Origin: Hymenobacter ruricola
GTDB lineage: Bacteria; Bacteroidota; Bacteroidia; Cytophagales; Hymenobacteraceae
Assembly (NCBI RefSeq): GCF_015694525.1
Contig: NZ_JADQDM010000003.1
Span: 1-64,000, forward strand
Length of the DNA stretch: 64,000 nucleotides
Direction: 5' to 3'
The position numbers and the translations under genes were made by a program. How positions within the stretch are numbered: position 1 is the stretch's first letter; each line of letters begins with the position of its first letter. A model generated the notes under the pieces. The model was given only the letters and a program-made list of their open reading frames with translations, was not told the DNA's origin and made no database searches. This document shows positions 33,122 to 40,731 of this stretch, one piece after another.

Positions 33122-35761
33122 TTAGAAGGGTGGGTCTTCGTGCGCGTTGAAGTTGCTCTTGGGGAAGGGCACCGGCGACTCATTAATCTTCGAGCCCAGG
33201 CGAATGGTGTTCGGCGCGAAGGAACTGGGCTCGCTGTCGAAGTTGCTGGCGGGCAGCCCCATGGGCTGGTAGCCGCTGGGGTCGAAGCCGCCCATGCCGT
33301 CGAGGTCGGCAAACTTGGTGTACTTGCCGATGAACTTGAGCTGCACGGTTTCGAGGGAGCCGTTGCGGTGTTTGGCAATGATGACTTCGCCCACGCCCTG
33401 CGTCGAGTTGCCTTCGGCGTCCTGGTCGAGGCCGTAGTATTCGGGGCGGTAAAGGAAGATTACCATGTCGGCGTCCTGCTCGATGGAGCCCGATTCGCGC
33501 AGGTCACTGAGCTGCGGCTTTTTGTCGCCGCCGCGGGTTTCTACCGAGCGCGAGAGCTGCGACAGGGCCAGCACGGGCACGTTCAACTCTTTGGCAATGC
33601 CCTTGAGGGCCCGCGAAATGCTGGCGATTTCCTGTTCGCGGTTGCCGCCGCGGCCGTCGGTATTGCCGCTCATCAGCTGCAGATAGTCGACGATAATCAT
33701 CTGTACGTCCTTCTGCGAGCGCAGGCGGCGGCACTTGGTGCGCAGCTCGCGGATGCTCAGGCCGGGCGTGTCGTCGATGTAAATCGGGGCCGCCGAGAGG
33801 GCCGTGATTTTGTGGTTGAGCTGCTGCCACTCGTGGTCGGCGAGGCTGCCCTTCTTGATTTTTTCGGAATCCAGCTCGGCTTCGGCCGAAATCAGACGAT
33901 TTACGAGCTGCAGCGAGGACATTTCCAGCGAGAAAATGGCCACGGCTTTCTTGAAATCCACCGCCGCGTTGCGCATGGCCGAGACCACGAACGCCGTGTT
34001 GTGCGTCACCGTCATGTCCTGAAGCAGGAACAGGCGGTTGCCGTCAATCTCAAAGCCGTAGTAGTCATCCACTTTGTCAAACTCCACGGTAATGCCCGTC
34101 TGTCGCCAATCGACGGGCGAGGCCCAGGGCTGGGCCTTTTTGCGGGCCACGCGCACCGGCACGCGGTTGATGTCGCCGTAGAGGCGCACGCGCCACACCT
34201 CGCTCTCGTAGCCGATGCTGGAAATGGTGGCGCGCTTCTTCGTGAGCGAGGTGCGAAAGCCCAGCGAGTCGCCCAGAAACTTGATTTGCCGAGCCAGCCG
34301 GTAGTTTTTCTGGGTGATTTCGTAGCCGTTGGACACCGGGTCGAGGTGGCCGTCGCTGTCGATGAGGCCGGCCAGCAGGCGCAGCCGATTTTCGGTTGAG
34401 TTGATGGCGTAGGAGCGCGGGATGTGCTTGTTGCCCAGCACGCCCAGCTGGCGCAGCTCGTCCTGCAAGGAGTATTCGGCAATGTTGCCGCCCTGCCGGT
34501 CCTTGGTGATGCCGTAGCTGTTGCAGCGGTTTTCGACCACGCCTATGGTTACCTGCATATTTAGCGCAGCGGCGTATTCGTGCAGGTAGTCAATGATTTC
34601 GAGGTCCTGGCCCGTGATGCGGCAGTTGTCGCTGGCGCCGTCGCCCAGCCACACGCCCAGGAAATACGGGTCTACCGGCAATTCCTGCGCCTCAAACTCC
34701 ACGGGCACTTTGTATCCTTTGTAGTTCGAGCGGAACTTGGGCCCTTTGGCCAGGTAATCCTTCACTGTGATGTTGAGCACGTCGCCGTGGCGGTGCGGGC
34801 CCTCGTTGCGCGAGCGTTTCAGCGAGAGGATGTGGCTCTCGTTCACGCGGTAGTCGTTGCCCTTGTTTTGGCGCACCCAGTACATGTTTTCGCGGCCGCG
34901 TGCAATGCTCAACACCCGGCGCGGGGTGGAGTCGTCGCCCATCAGCAGGTCGCCGGGCAGCACGTCCTCCACGTTGCGCAGGTCGCCGTCGAACATCAGG
35001 ACCTTGGTGCCTTTGCCCAGGCACTTACCCATGCCCGGGCGGGCGGCAATAATCACCAGGTCAGACGGTTGCCAGCCGCTCGTGACGCGGTCCAGCGCCG
35101 TAAATCCGGTGGGCACGCCGGTCAGGCCGTCGCTCTGGTTCTTCTTTTCCTCCAGCTCTTTGATGGCCTTGCCCATCAAAGAGCGCATGTCGTCGAAGTT
35201 CTTGCGGATGTTCGACTCCGACACCTCAAACAGGGCCGATTCGGTGTCGTCGAGCAGCTTGAACACGTCGGTGGTGTCCTCGAAGGCGTCGCGCTGAATT
35301 TCGCTTGAAATCCGAATCAGCTCGCGCTTGATGGCCGTTTCGGTGATGATACGGGCGTGGTATTCCACGTTGGCCGCCGAGTTCACTTTCAGCGTGAGGT
35401 TGGCCACGTAGAAGGGGCCGCCGCAGGCTTCGAGCTCGCCCATTTCGCGCAGCTCGTGCACCACGGTGAGCTGGTCGATGGGCTCGGATTTGTCGAACAA
35501 ACGGATGACGGCCCGGTAAATCCGCTGGTGCGCGTCTTTGTAAAAGCTCTCGGGCTTGAGCAGGTCAATGACCGAGGTCAGGGCGTCTTTTTCCAGCATC
35601 AGGGCACCAAGCACGGCCATTTCGAGCTCGGGCGCCTGGGGCGGCAGTTTGCCAGCGGCGCTGGCATTGTAAGGGACCATGCCCGACGCCCCGCGGTTGG
35701 CCAGCGCGGCTTTGGCGCGGGCGGCGGATTGTTTCAGGCGGTCGTCCATCCGGTCTTGCAT
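33122..35761 (-). CDS. dnaB: Replicative DNA helicase DnaB interrupted by an intein
   Basis: An 879-aa precursor; the mature helicase would be 537 aa. The ATG at 35761 (MQDRMDDRLKQ) is chosen; 35749 is an alternative. The N-terminal domain (about 45-145, PQAPELEMAVLGALMLEKDA) and linker precede the RecA-like domain. The Walker A ARPGMGK-T is split by the intein after the lysine, between residues 246 and 589. Downstream motifs are intact: AVAIFSLEMSS (B/H1a), MIIVDYLQLMSG (Walker B), ALSQLSRSVE, DLRESGSIEQDAD and FLYRPEYYG. Splicing is essential for ATP binding, so it must work if this is the only dnaB. A -7 element lies upstream. Confidence 0.93.
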   Translation of the reverse strand: MQDRMDDRLKQSAARAKAALANRGASGMVPYNASAAGKLPPQAPELEMAVLGALMLEKDALTSVIDLLKPESFYKDAHQRIYRAVIRLFDKSEPIDQLTVVHELREMGELEACGGPFYVANLTLKVNSAANVEYHARIITETAIKRELIRISSEIQRDAFEDTTDVFKLLDDTESALFEVSESNIRKNFDDMRSLMGKAIKELEEKKNQSDGLTGVPTGFTALDRVTSGWQPSDLVIIAARPGMGKCLGKGTKVLMFDGDLRNVEDVLPGDLLMGDDSTPRRVLSIARGRENMYWVRQNKGNDYRVNESHILSLKRSRNEGPHRHGDVLNITVKDYLAKGPKFRSNYKGYKVPVEFEAQELPVDPYFLGVWLGDGASDNCRITGQDLEIIDYLHEYAAALNMQVTIGVVENRCNSYGITKDRQGGNIAEYSLQDELRQLGVLGNKHIPRSYAINSTENRLRLLAGLIDSDGHLDPVSNGYEITQKNYRLARQIKFLGDSLGFRTSLTKKRATISSIGYESEVWRVRLYGDINRVPVRVARKKAQPWASPVDWRQTGITVEFDKVDDYYGFEIDGNRLFLLQDMTVTHNTAFVVSAMRNAAVDFKKAVAIFSLEMSSLQLVNRLISAEAELDSEKIKKGSLADHEWQQLNHKITALSAAPIYIDDTPGLSIRELRTKCRRLRSQKDVQMIIVDYLQLMSGNTDGRGGNREQEIASISRALKGIAKELNVPVLALSQLSRSVETRGGDKKPQLSDLRESGSIEQDADMVIFLYRPEYYGLDQDAEGNSTQGVGEVIIAKHRNGSLETVQLKFIGKYTKFADLDGMGGFDPSGYQPMGLPASNFDSEPSSFAPNTIRLGSKINESPVPFPKSNFNAHEDPPF
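33998..35023 (-). other. Full-length intein with LAGLIDADG homing endonuclease inside dnaB
   Basis: Exactly 342 codons. The first residue is Cys1 (CLGKGTKVLMFDGDLRNVED, block A). Block B-like VNESHILSLK contains the catalytic histidine. The two dodecapeptide motifs are FLGVWLGDGASD (about residues 121-132) and LLAGLIDSDGHL (about 216-227), both with their acidic residues. The C-terminal block is DDYYGFEIDGNRLFLLQDMT, ending in T-H-N with His341 and Asn342. The +1 extein residue is Thr. The insertion point, after the Walker A lysine, is a known DnaB intein site. All key splicing and endonuclease residues are present, so it looks active. Confidence 0.92.
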
Positions 35762-35837
35762 CGGGTTGGGAAGGGAGTGGAAGGGCGAGGGAAAAGCGGG
35801 CGGCCCGATTAAAAAACCATCGAACACGCCTTGTATA

Positions 35838-35845
35838 CAAAGCTA
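35838..35845 (-). promoter_or_regulatory. Bacteroidota -7 element for dnaB
   Basis: The minus strand reads TAGCTTTG, a perfect TAnnTTTG, 76 bp upstream of the dnaB start. No convincing -33 was found. Confidence 0.5.
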
Positions 35846-35923
35846 ACCCGTAAGTCGGGGAAAAGTGCAGGCGGAAAATTCGATTCTTTGCGCTATGGAA
35901 TGGGCCCGGCGGCCGGGCGTTTG

Positions 35924-35931
35924 TACTTTCG
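35924..35931 (+). promoter_or_regulatory. -7-like element for the Mpl-like gene
   Basis: TACTTTCG matches TAnnTTTG at seven of eight positions. If used, translation must begin downstream of it, which favours the TTG at 35958. Confidence 0.4.
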
Positions 35932-35957
35932 CGGCCCAGCTTTTTTTGTTTCTTCGC

Positions 35958-37355
35958 TTGGCTTCCGACTCCCTTTCTCCGCAATCCGCTGCGCCGCAGC
36001 GCGTCCACCTCATCGCCGTGGGCGGGAGCATTATGCACAACCTGGCGCTGGCCTTGCACCGGCAGGGCGCCCGCGTGACGGGCACCGACGACGAAATTTT
36101 TGAGCCCGCCCGCGGCCGCCTCGCCGCCGCCGGCCTGCTGCCCGACCAGGAAGGCTGGGACGCCGCCCGCATCACCCCCGACCTCGACGCCGTGATTGTG
36201 GGCATGCACGCCCGCCCCGACAACCCCGAGCTGCTGCGCGCCCAAGAACTGGGCCTGAAAGTGTATTCCTTCCCGGAGTACATCTACGAGGCCAGCCGCG
36301 ATAAGCAGCGCATCGTCATCGGCGGCTCGCACGGCAAAACCAGCATCACGGCCTGCATCCTGCACGTGCTGCGCTACCACGGCCGGCAGTTCGACTACGC
36401 GGTGGGCGCCCATCTGGCCGGTTTCGACCTGATGGTGCAACTGACGGACGCGCCCATCATCATCATCGAAGGCGATGAATACCTCTCTTCGCCCGTCGAC
36501 CGGCGGCCCAAGTTTCACCTCTACCAGCACCACATCGGCGTGATTTCGGGCATCAGCTGGGACCACATCAACGTGTTTCCGACCGAGGAAATCTACCGCG
36601 AGCAGTTCCGCATCTTCGCCGACATGACGCCCAAGGCCGGCGTGCTCATCTACGACCGCGACGATGAGCAGGTGCAGCTCGTGAGCGTGCCCACCAGCCC
36701 CGACGTGACCTACATCGGCTACGGCCCGCACGAGCACGTCATTCGCAACGGCAAAACCTTCCTCATCAATAAGAAAGAAGAGGAAGTGCCCATCCAGGTA
36801 TTTGGCGAGCACAACCTGCGCAACATCTCGGCCGCCAAGGAAGTGTGCAAGCAGCTCGGCATCAAAGGCAAGGACTTTTTCAAGGCCGTGGCTTCGTTCC
36901 CCGGCGCTGCGCGGCGCCTGGAGCTGGTGAAGGAAGGGGCCACCTCGGTAGTGTATAAGGATTTTGCCCACGCACCCAGCAAGCTGAAAGCCACCGCCAC
37001 GGCGCTGAAGAAGCAGTTTCCGCAGCGGCGCCTGGTTGCCTGCCTGGAGCTGCACACCTTCAGCAGCCTAAACCCGGATTTCCTGCCGCAGTACGCGCAT
37101 TGCTTCGATGCGCCCGACGTGGCCGTGGTGTACTTCAACCCGCATGTGCTGGAGCACAAGCGCCTGCCGCCGCTGGCCGCCGCTACCGTGGCAGAGGCAT
37201 TTCAGCGCCCCGATATCAAGGTGATTACCGACAGCGGCGAACTGGCCGCGTTCCTGCGCGCGCAGCCCTGGGCCAATGCCAACTTGCTGCTCATGTCGTC
37301 GGGTACTTTCGATGGGCTTGATTTGACCGCATTAGCCACCGAAATCACGGGCTGA
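35958..37355 (+). CDS. mpl: UDP-N-acetylmuramate:tripeptide ligase (Mpl-like Mur ligase)
   Basis: About 465 aa from a TTG at 35958; in-frame ATGs at 35865 and 35895 lie upstream of the likely -7 element. The N-terminal Rossmann domain is VHLIAVGGSIMHNLALAL. The ATP P-loop is IVIGGSHGKTSITACIL; then IIEGDEYLSSPVDRRPKF, the signature SWDHINVFPT, and FGEHNLRNISAA. DFAHAPSKLKATATAL marks the C-terminal domain. Mpl re-attaches recycled cell-wall tripeptide to UDP-MurNAc. It runs directly into the next gene (2-bp gap) and diverges from dnaB. Confidence 0.88.
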   Translation: MASDSLSPQSAAPQRVHLIAVGGSIMHNLALALHRQGARVTGTDDEIFEPARGRLAAAGLLPDQEGWDAARITPDLDAVIVGMHARPDNPELLRAQELGLKVYSFPEYIYEASRDKQRIVIGGSHGKTSITACILHVLRYHGRQFDYAVGAHLAGFDLMVQLTDAPIIIIEGDEYLSSPVDRRPKFHLYQHHIGVISGISWDHINVFPTEEIYREQFRIFADMTPKAGVLIYDRDDEQVQLVSVPTSPDVTYIGYGPHEHVIRNGKTFLINKKEEEVPIQVFGEHNLRNISAAKEVCKQLGIKGKDFFKAVASFPGAARRLELVKEGATSVVYKDFAHAPSKLKATATALKKQFPQRRLVACLELHTFSSLNPDFLPQYAHCFDAPDVAVVYFNPHVLEHKRLPPLAAATVAEAFQRPDIKVITDSGELAAFLRAQPWANANLLLMSSGTFDGLDLTALATEITG

Positions 37356-37357
37356 TT

Positions 37358-38059
37358 ATGAAACCGACGATTCTGCTGCTACACGGCGCCATGGGTAGCC
37401 CGGCGACGCTGGAACCGCTGGCGGAGCTGTTGGCGGCCGATTTCGATGTGAAAACCTTTGCTTTCGCCGGCCACGGTGGGAGGGGGGTAAGCCTGGCAAC
37501 ATTCACGCTGCCGCACTTCGCCGAGGAAGTTTTATCGTTTCTCAAAGCGCACGAAACGGCGCCGGCGCACGTGTTTGGCTACAGCATGGGCGGCTACGCG
37601 GCGCTGCTGGCGGCCCACCAGGAGCCGGCGCGGTTTGCCAGCATCACCACGCTGGGAACCAAGCTGGACTGGTCGCCGGAATCGGCCACGGCCGAAACCC
37701 GGTTCCTCGACCCGGAGAAGATGCAAGCCAAAGTGCCGGCCTTTGTGGAGCAACTACGCCAGCGGCACGCGCCGGCCGACTGGGCCGCCGTGGTGCGCGC
37801 CACAGCCAGCATGATGGTGGTGGCCGGCGCCGCCCCGCCGCTGGCCGCTGCCGACTTTGCGACCCTGCAAGTACCTGTGCAGGTGCTGATGGGCGATGGC
37901 GACCTGACCGCCGAGCGGGGGGACGCCAGCAGAATTCTGGCCGAGCAGCTGCCGCAGGGCCACTACACGGTGCTGCCCAATACGCCGCACCCCATCGAAC
38001 GAGTCGACATCACAGACCTGGCAAGTCGCATTCGGGCTTTTGCGTTGCATCATGCCTAA
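37358..38059 (+). CDS. Alpha/beta hydrolase
   Basis: A 233-aa alpha/beta-hydrolase-fold protein: TILLLHGAMGSP (oxyanion region), FAGHGGRG, nucleophile elbow FGYSMGGYAALL, acid strand VQVLMGDGDLT and terminal histidine in NTPHPIERVD. It starts two bases after the Mpl stop, so it is co-transcribed, but no functional link is obvious. The substrate is unknown. Confidence 0.87.
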   Translation: MKPTILLLHGAMGSPATLEPLAELLAADFDVKTFAFAGHGGRGVSLATFTLPHFAEEVLSFLKAHETAPAHVFGYSMGGYAALLAAHQEPARFASITTLGTKLDWSPESATAETRFLDPEKMQAKVPAFVEQLRQRHAPADWAAVVRATASMMVVAGAAPPLAAADFATLQVPVQVLMGDGDLTAERGDASRILAEQLPQGHYTVLPNTPHPIERVDITDLASRIRAFALHHA

Positions 38060-38070
38060 AAGTAAACCAA

Positions 38071-38167
38071 TGTAGAGACGCCTATTTGCGTCTCGTCGTA
38101 GAACGGCTTGCGGTAGAACCATTGAATAATTTTGTTCAATGACGAGACGCAAATAGGCGTCTCTACG
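38071..38167. repeat. Long palindrome (family F)
   Basis: 27-bp arms at 38071-38097 and 38141-38167 with the core TAGAGACGCCTATTTGCGTC, nearly perfect. Short inner repeats (GTAGAAC) sit in the loop. It lies between the convergent hydrolase and 38-aa genes. Confidence 0.85.
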
Positions 38168-38202
38168 CCGTTCTGCTAGCTTTCTAAACCTTTAATAGAA
38201 AA

Positions 38203-38220
38203 GCCCGCTACTCAGCGGGC
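38203..38220. terminator. Bidirectional terminator
   Basis: Stem GCCCGCT / AGCGGGC followed by TTTTTT, with AAAA on the other side. The stop codon of the 38-aa minus-strand gene lies inside the hairpin. Confidence 0.8.
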
Positions 38221-38324
38221 TTTTTTGGCGTTTGCGGGGCTTTGGGGCGGGGCCGGTCGGTGGTGATGAGCAGGGCCAGGGCGGTGAGGGCGGCGCGGAG
38301 CAGCCATTTATTGCGCGTGGTCAT
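38208..38324 (-). CDS. 38-aa small protein coupled to upstream lipoprotein gene
   Basis: The ATG at 38324 overlaps the upstream stop as ATGA, indicating translational coupling. The product is MTTRNKWLLRAALTALALLI followed by a Pro/Lys-rich tail (TTDRPRPKAPQTPKKPAE): a basic head, one short hydrophobic helix and a proline-rich tail. It is probably membrane-associated. It resembles the phage-spanin or leaderless-peptide type only superficially; function unknown. Confidence 0.5.
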   Translation of the reverse strand: MTTRNKWLLRAALTALALLITTDRPRPKAPQTPKKPAE

Positions 38325-38881
38325 TGGGCGTTGGCGAAGAGCTCGTTGTTGGGCTCTACTTTCAGGTCGCAGTGGCTGCCGGGGGAGCTTTCGGAGCAGC
38401 TCGTGCCCACGATGCGGCCGTTCTCGAAGTTGAAAAAGCAGGCCGGGCAGCCGGTGCTGATTAGGGTGTAGCGCTCGGCCGAAGGGCGGAGGTAGAATGT
38501 GTTGTCGCCGCCGCTGGTGAGGGGCAGGGCCATGGCCCGGAACATGCCCCCGCGCAACCCCAAGCCGATGAGGTAGTAAGTGGCCACCGTGCCGGCATCG
38601 ACGGGCGCCTTGCGCACCTGGATTTTGTCGACCACGGTGCCGTCGTTGAACTGCCGGATGAACGCTTTGGCCAACTCGCTGCGGGGCGTCTTGTACTCGG
38701 TGGTCGTGTCGGTGAAGTGCACAATCTGCCGGCTTTCGGGCTTGGCAATGACCTCGCCCTTGATGCGGTTGGGACTGCCAAACTCACCGGAAGTCGACTT
38801 GGTGCTTTCGCACGCCATGGTGAGCAGGGCCACCAGCAGGCTCAACAAACCCAAACCAAGCAGACGAGGAAGCAATTTCAT
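38321..38881 (-). CDS. Putative lipoprotein of unknown function
   Basis: A 186-aa protein. The ATG at 38881 gives MKLLPRLLGLGLLSLLVALL followed by T-M-A-C-E, a plausible lipobox with cysteine near 24. The mature part has KGEVIAKPESRQIVHFTDTT, a hydrophobic GTVATYYLIGLGLRGGMFRA, and a conserved-looking ISTGCPACFFNFENGRIVGT. No known domain was recognised. It lies 68 bp after the M48 gene on the same strand, and a coupled 38-aa gene follows. Confidence 0.65.
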   Translation of the reverse strand: MKLLPRLLGLGLLSLLVALLTMACESTKSTSGEFGSPNRIKGEVIAKPESRQIVHFTDTTTEYKTPRSELAKAFIRQFNDGTVVDKIQVRKAPVDAGTVATYYLIGLGLRGGMFRAMALPLTSGGDNTFYLRPSAERYTLISTGCPACFFNFENGRIVGTSCSESSPGSHCDLKVEPNNELFANAQ

Positions 38882-38949
38882 GAGGGAAGAAAGAGAAAGA
38901 ACGGAAAGAGAGCGCATCGGCTGACACCTCCTCTTTCCGTTCAACGATA

Positions 38950-39741
38950 CTAGCGGGGTTTGTAGTACTTACGCGCCTCGGGCAGCTCGCGTTGGATGTC
39001 GGCAATGCGGGTGCCGTTGGAGGGGTGAGTGGAGAGGAATTCGGGCGGGGCTGCCCCGCCTTTGGCGTCCATGCGCTGCCAGAACGCGATGGCACCTTCC
39101 GGGTTATAGCCGGCCATGGCCATGAAAATCAGGCCCAGGTGGTCAGCTTCTGATTCCTGGTTGCGGCCGTATTTCAGCAAGCCCACCTGCGAGCCCACGC
39201 CGAACGCCTGCAAAGCCAGCTCCTGCGTGGCCGCGCTGTTGGTGGACAGGGCCGCCGAAAGGGCCTGCCCGCCGGCCTGTTGCAGCAGGCTCTGGCTCAT
39301 GCGCTCGGAGCCGTGCTTGGCCACGGCGTGCGCGATTTCGTGGCCCAGTACCACGGCCAGGCCGTTGTCGTCCTGCGTGATGGGCAGGATGCCGGTGTAC
39401 ACGGCCACTTTGCCGCCGGGCATGCACCAGGCGTTTTCCTGCTTATCGTTGATGACGTTGAACTCCCACTGGTAGCCGGCCAGCTGGTCGGTGGCGTTTT
39501 GCTGGCGGAAATACTGCTCCACCGCCGCCTGAATGCGCTGGCCCACGCGCCGCGTCTGAGCCAGCTGCTCCGAATTGGTGGAAAGGGGGCCTTTGGCGAT
39601 GACTTCGCGGTACTGCTGGGCGGCCAGGGTGTTGACTTCGGTGTCGCTCACGAGGCTGAGCTGGCGGCGCCCCGTGATGGGCACCGTGGCGCAGGCGGCC
39701 ACGAAGGCCAGGCCGGCAACGAGGGTGAGTTTTTTGAGCAT
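38950..39741 (-). CDS. M48 family metallopeptidase, lipoprotein (BepA/LoiP-like)
   Basis: A 263-aa protein with lipobox FVAAC at Cys16. Catalytic helix VLGHEIAHAVAKHGSERMSQ with the H-E-x-x-H zinc motif; the third ligand is in NQESEADHLGLIFMAMAGYN. ENAWCMPGGKVAVYTGIL and LSTHPSNGTRIADIQ are conserved in the periplasmic LoiP/YggG type. These outer-membrane-facing peptidases trim misfolded envelope proteins. It precedes the putative lipoprotein gene. Confidence 0.9.
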   Translation of the reverse strand: MLKKLTLVAGLAFVAACATVPITGRRQLSLVSDTEVNTLAAQQYREVIAKGPLSTNSEQLAQTRRVGQRIQAAVEQYFRQQNATDQLAGYQWEFNVINDKQENAWCMPGGKVAVYTGILPITQDDNGLAVVLGHEIAHAVAKHGSERMSQSLLQQAGGQALSAALSTNSAATQELALQAFGVGSQVGLLKYGRNQESEADHLGLIFMAMAGYNPEGAIAFWQRMDAKGGAAPPEFLSTHPSNGTRIADIQRELPEARKYYKPR

Positions 39742-39899
39742 GGAACGGGAAAAAAGGAAAGTATAACCGGACCAGTGGCTGGCCCGTTTAGCCGGCAGGT
39801 AAGGGGAGAACTCAAACCCGCCGTTGCCGCCTATACGGCAGCAGGTCGGGTAAATGTTTAGCTGCGGTGGGCAAGAAGGCCCAAAAACCGCCCGCCCGG

Positions 39900-39931
39900 T
39901 TGCCGCAAGCCCGCCCCCGGCCGTAGTTTTG
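39900..39931 (+). promoter_or_regulatory. Promoter of FAH-family gene
   Basis: -7 element TAGTTTTG (39924-39931), a perfect TAnnTTTG, with a TTG (39900-39902) 21 bp upstream as a partial -33. The ATG follows at 39963. Confidence 0.5.
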
Positions 39932-39962
39932 GCTTCCTTCCGCCCCGTCCCGACTTCCTTTC

Positions 39963-40577
39963 ATGAAAATCATTTGCATCGGCCGCAACTACGCCGACCA
40001 CATCGCCGAGCTGCAAAACGAGGTGCCCAGCGCGCCCGTCATCTTCCTCAAGCCCGAAACGGCACTGCTCCAGCGCGGCCAGCCGTTTTTCCTGCCCGAG
40101 TTCTCGCAGGACATTCACCACGAGCTGGAGCTGGTGCTGCGCGTGAGCAAAAACGGCCGCCACATCGAAGAGCCGTTTGCCCATACCTACTTCGACGCCA
40201 TCGGCCTGGGCATCGACTTCACGGCCCGCGACCTGCAAAGCGAGCTCAAGAAAAAGGGCCTGCCCTGGGAGCTGGCCAAAGCCTTCGACGGCTCGGCCCC
40301 GGTTTCGCCCACTTTCAAGCCCGTGGCTGAGTTCGCTGACCTGACCAACATCAACTTTCATCTTGAAGTGAACGGCGAAACCCGCCAGACCGGCAATTCC
40401 AGCCTGATGCTGCACCCGTTTGCCAAAATCATCAGCTTCGTGTCGAAATACATTTCTCTGAAAATGGGAGATTTGATTTTCACGGGCACGCCCGCCGGCG
40501 TGGCCGCCGTGAAGCTGGGCGACCAGCTCACCGGCTACCTGGAAGGGGAGAAGCTGCTGGAATTGGCGGTGAAGTAG
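39963..40577 (+). CDS. Fumarylacetoacetate hydrolase family protein
   Basis: A 204-aa FAH-domain protein. It begins MKIICIGRNYADHIAELQNE; the metal-binding acidic residues are in HHELELVLRVSKNGR and GLGIDFTARDLQ. KAFDGSAPVSPTF and GDLIFTGTPAGVAAVKLGD are family blocks. Members hydrolyse C-C bonds in acylpyruvates or decarboxylate oxaloacetate. The compact size matches YcgM/FAHD1-type enzymes. Single gene, with a palindrome after it. Confidence 0.92.
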   Translation: MKIICIGRNYADHIAELQNEVPSAPVIFLKPETALLQRGQPFFLPEFSQDIHHELELVLRVSKNGRHIEEPFAHTYFDAIGLGIDFTARDLQSELKKKGLPWELAKAFDGSAPVSPTFKPVAEFADLTNINFHLEVNGETRQTGNSSLMLHPFAKIISFVSKYISLKMGDLIFTGTPAGVAAVKLGDQLTGYLEGEKLLELAVK

Positions 40578-40610
40578 GGGCGGGGCGTTTATTTAATTAC
40601 GAATCCAGAA

Positions 40611-40708
40611 CGTCATGTCGAGCTTGTCAAGACATCTCGCGTGCTTTAGTAACTCAAATGATTGGATTACTAAAGCACGCGAGATGTCTCGACAAGCTCG
40701 ACATGACG
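40611..40708. repeat. Long palindrome (family C)
   Basis: 42-bp arms 40611-40652 and 40667-40708, with one mismatch and a 14-bp loop. It is followed 23 bp later by the start of the M23 peptidase gene. Confidence 0.9.
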
Positions 40709-40731
40709 GTTCCATTTGAATAGAGTACAAG

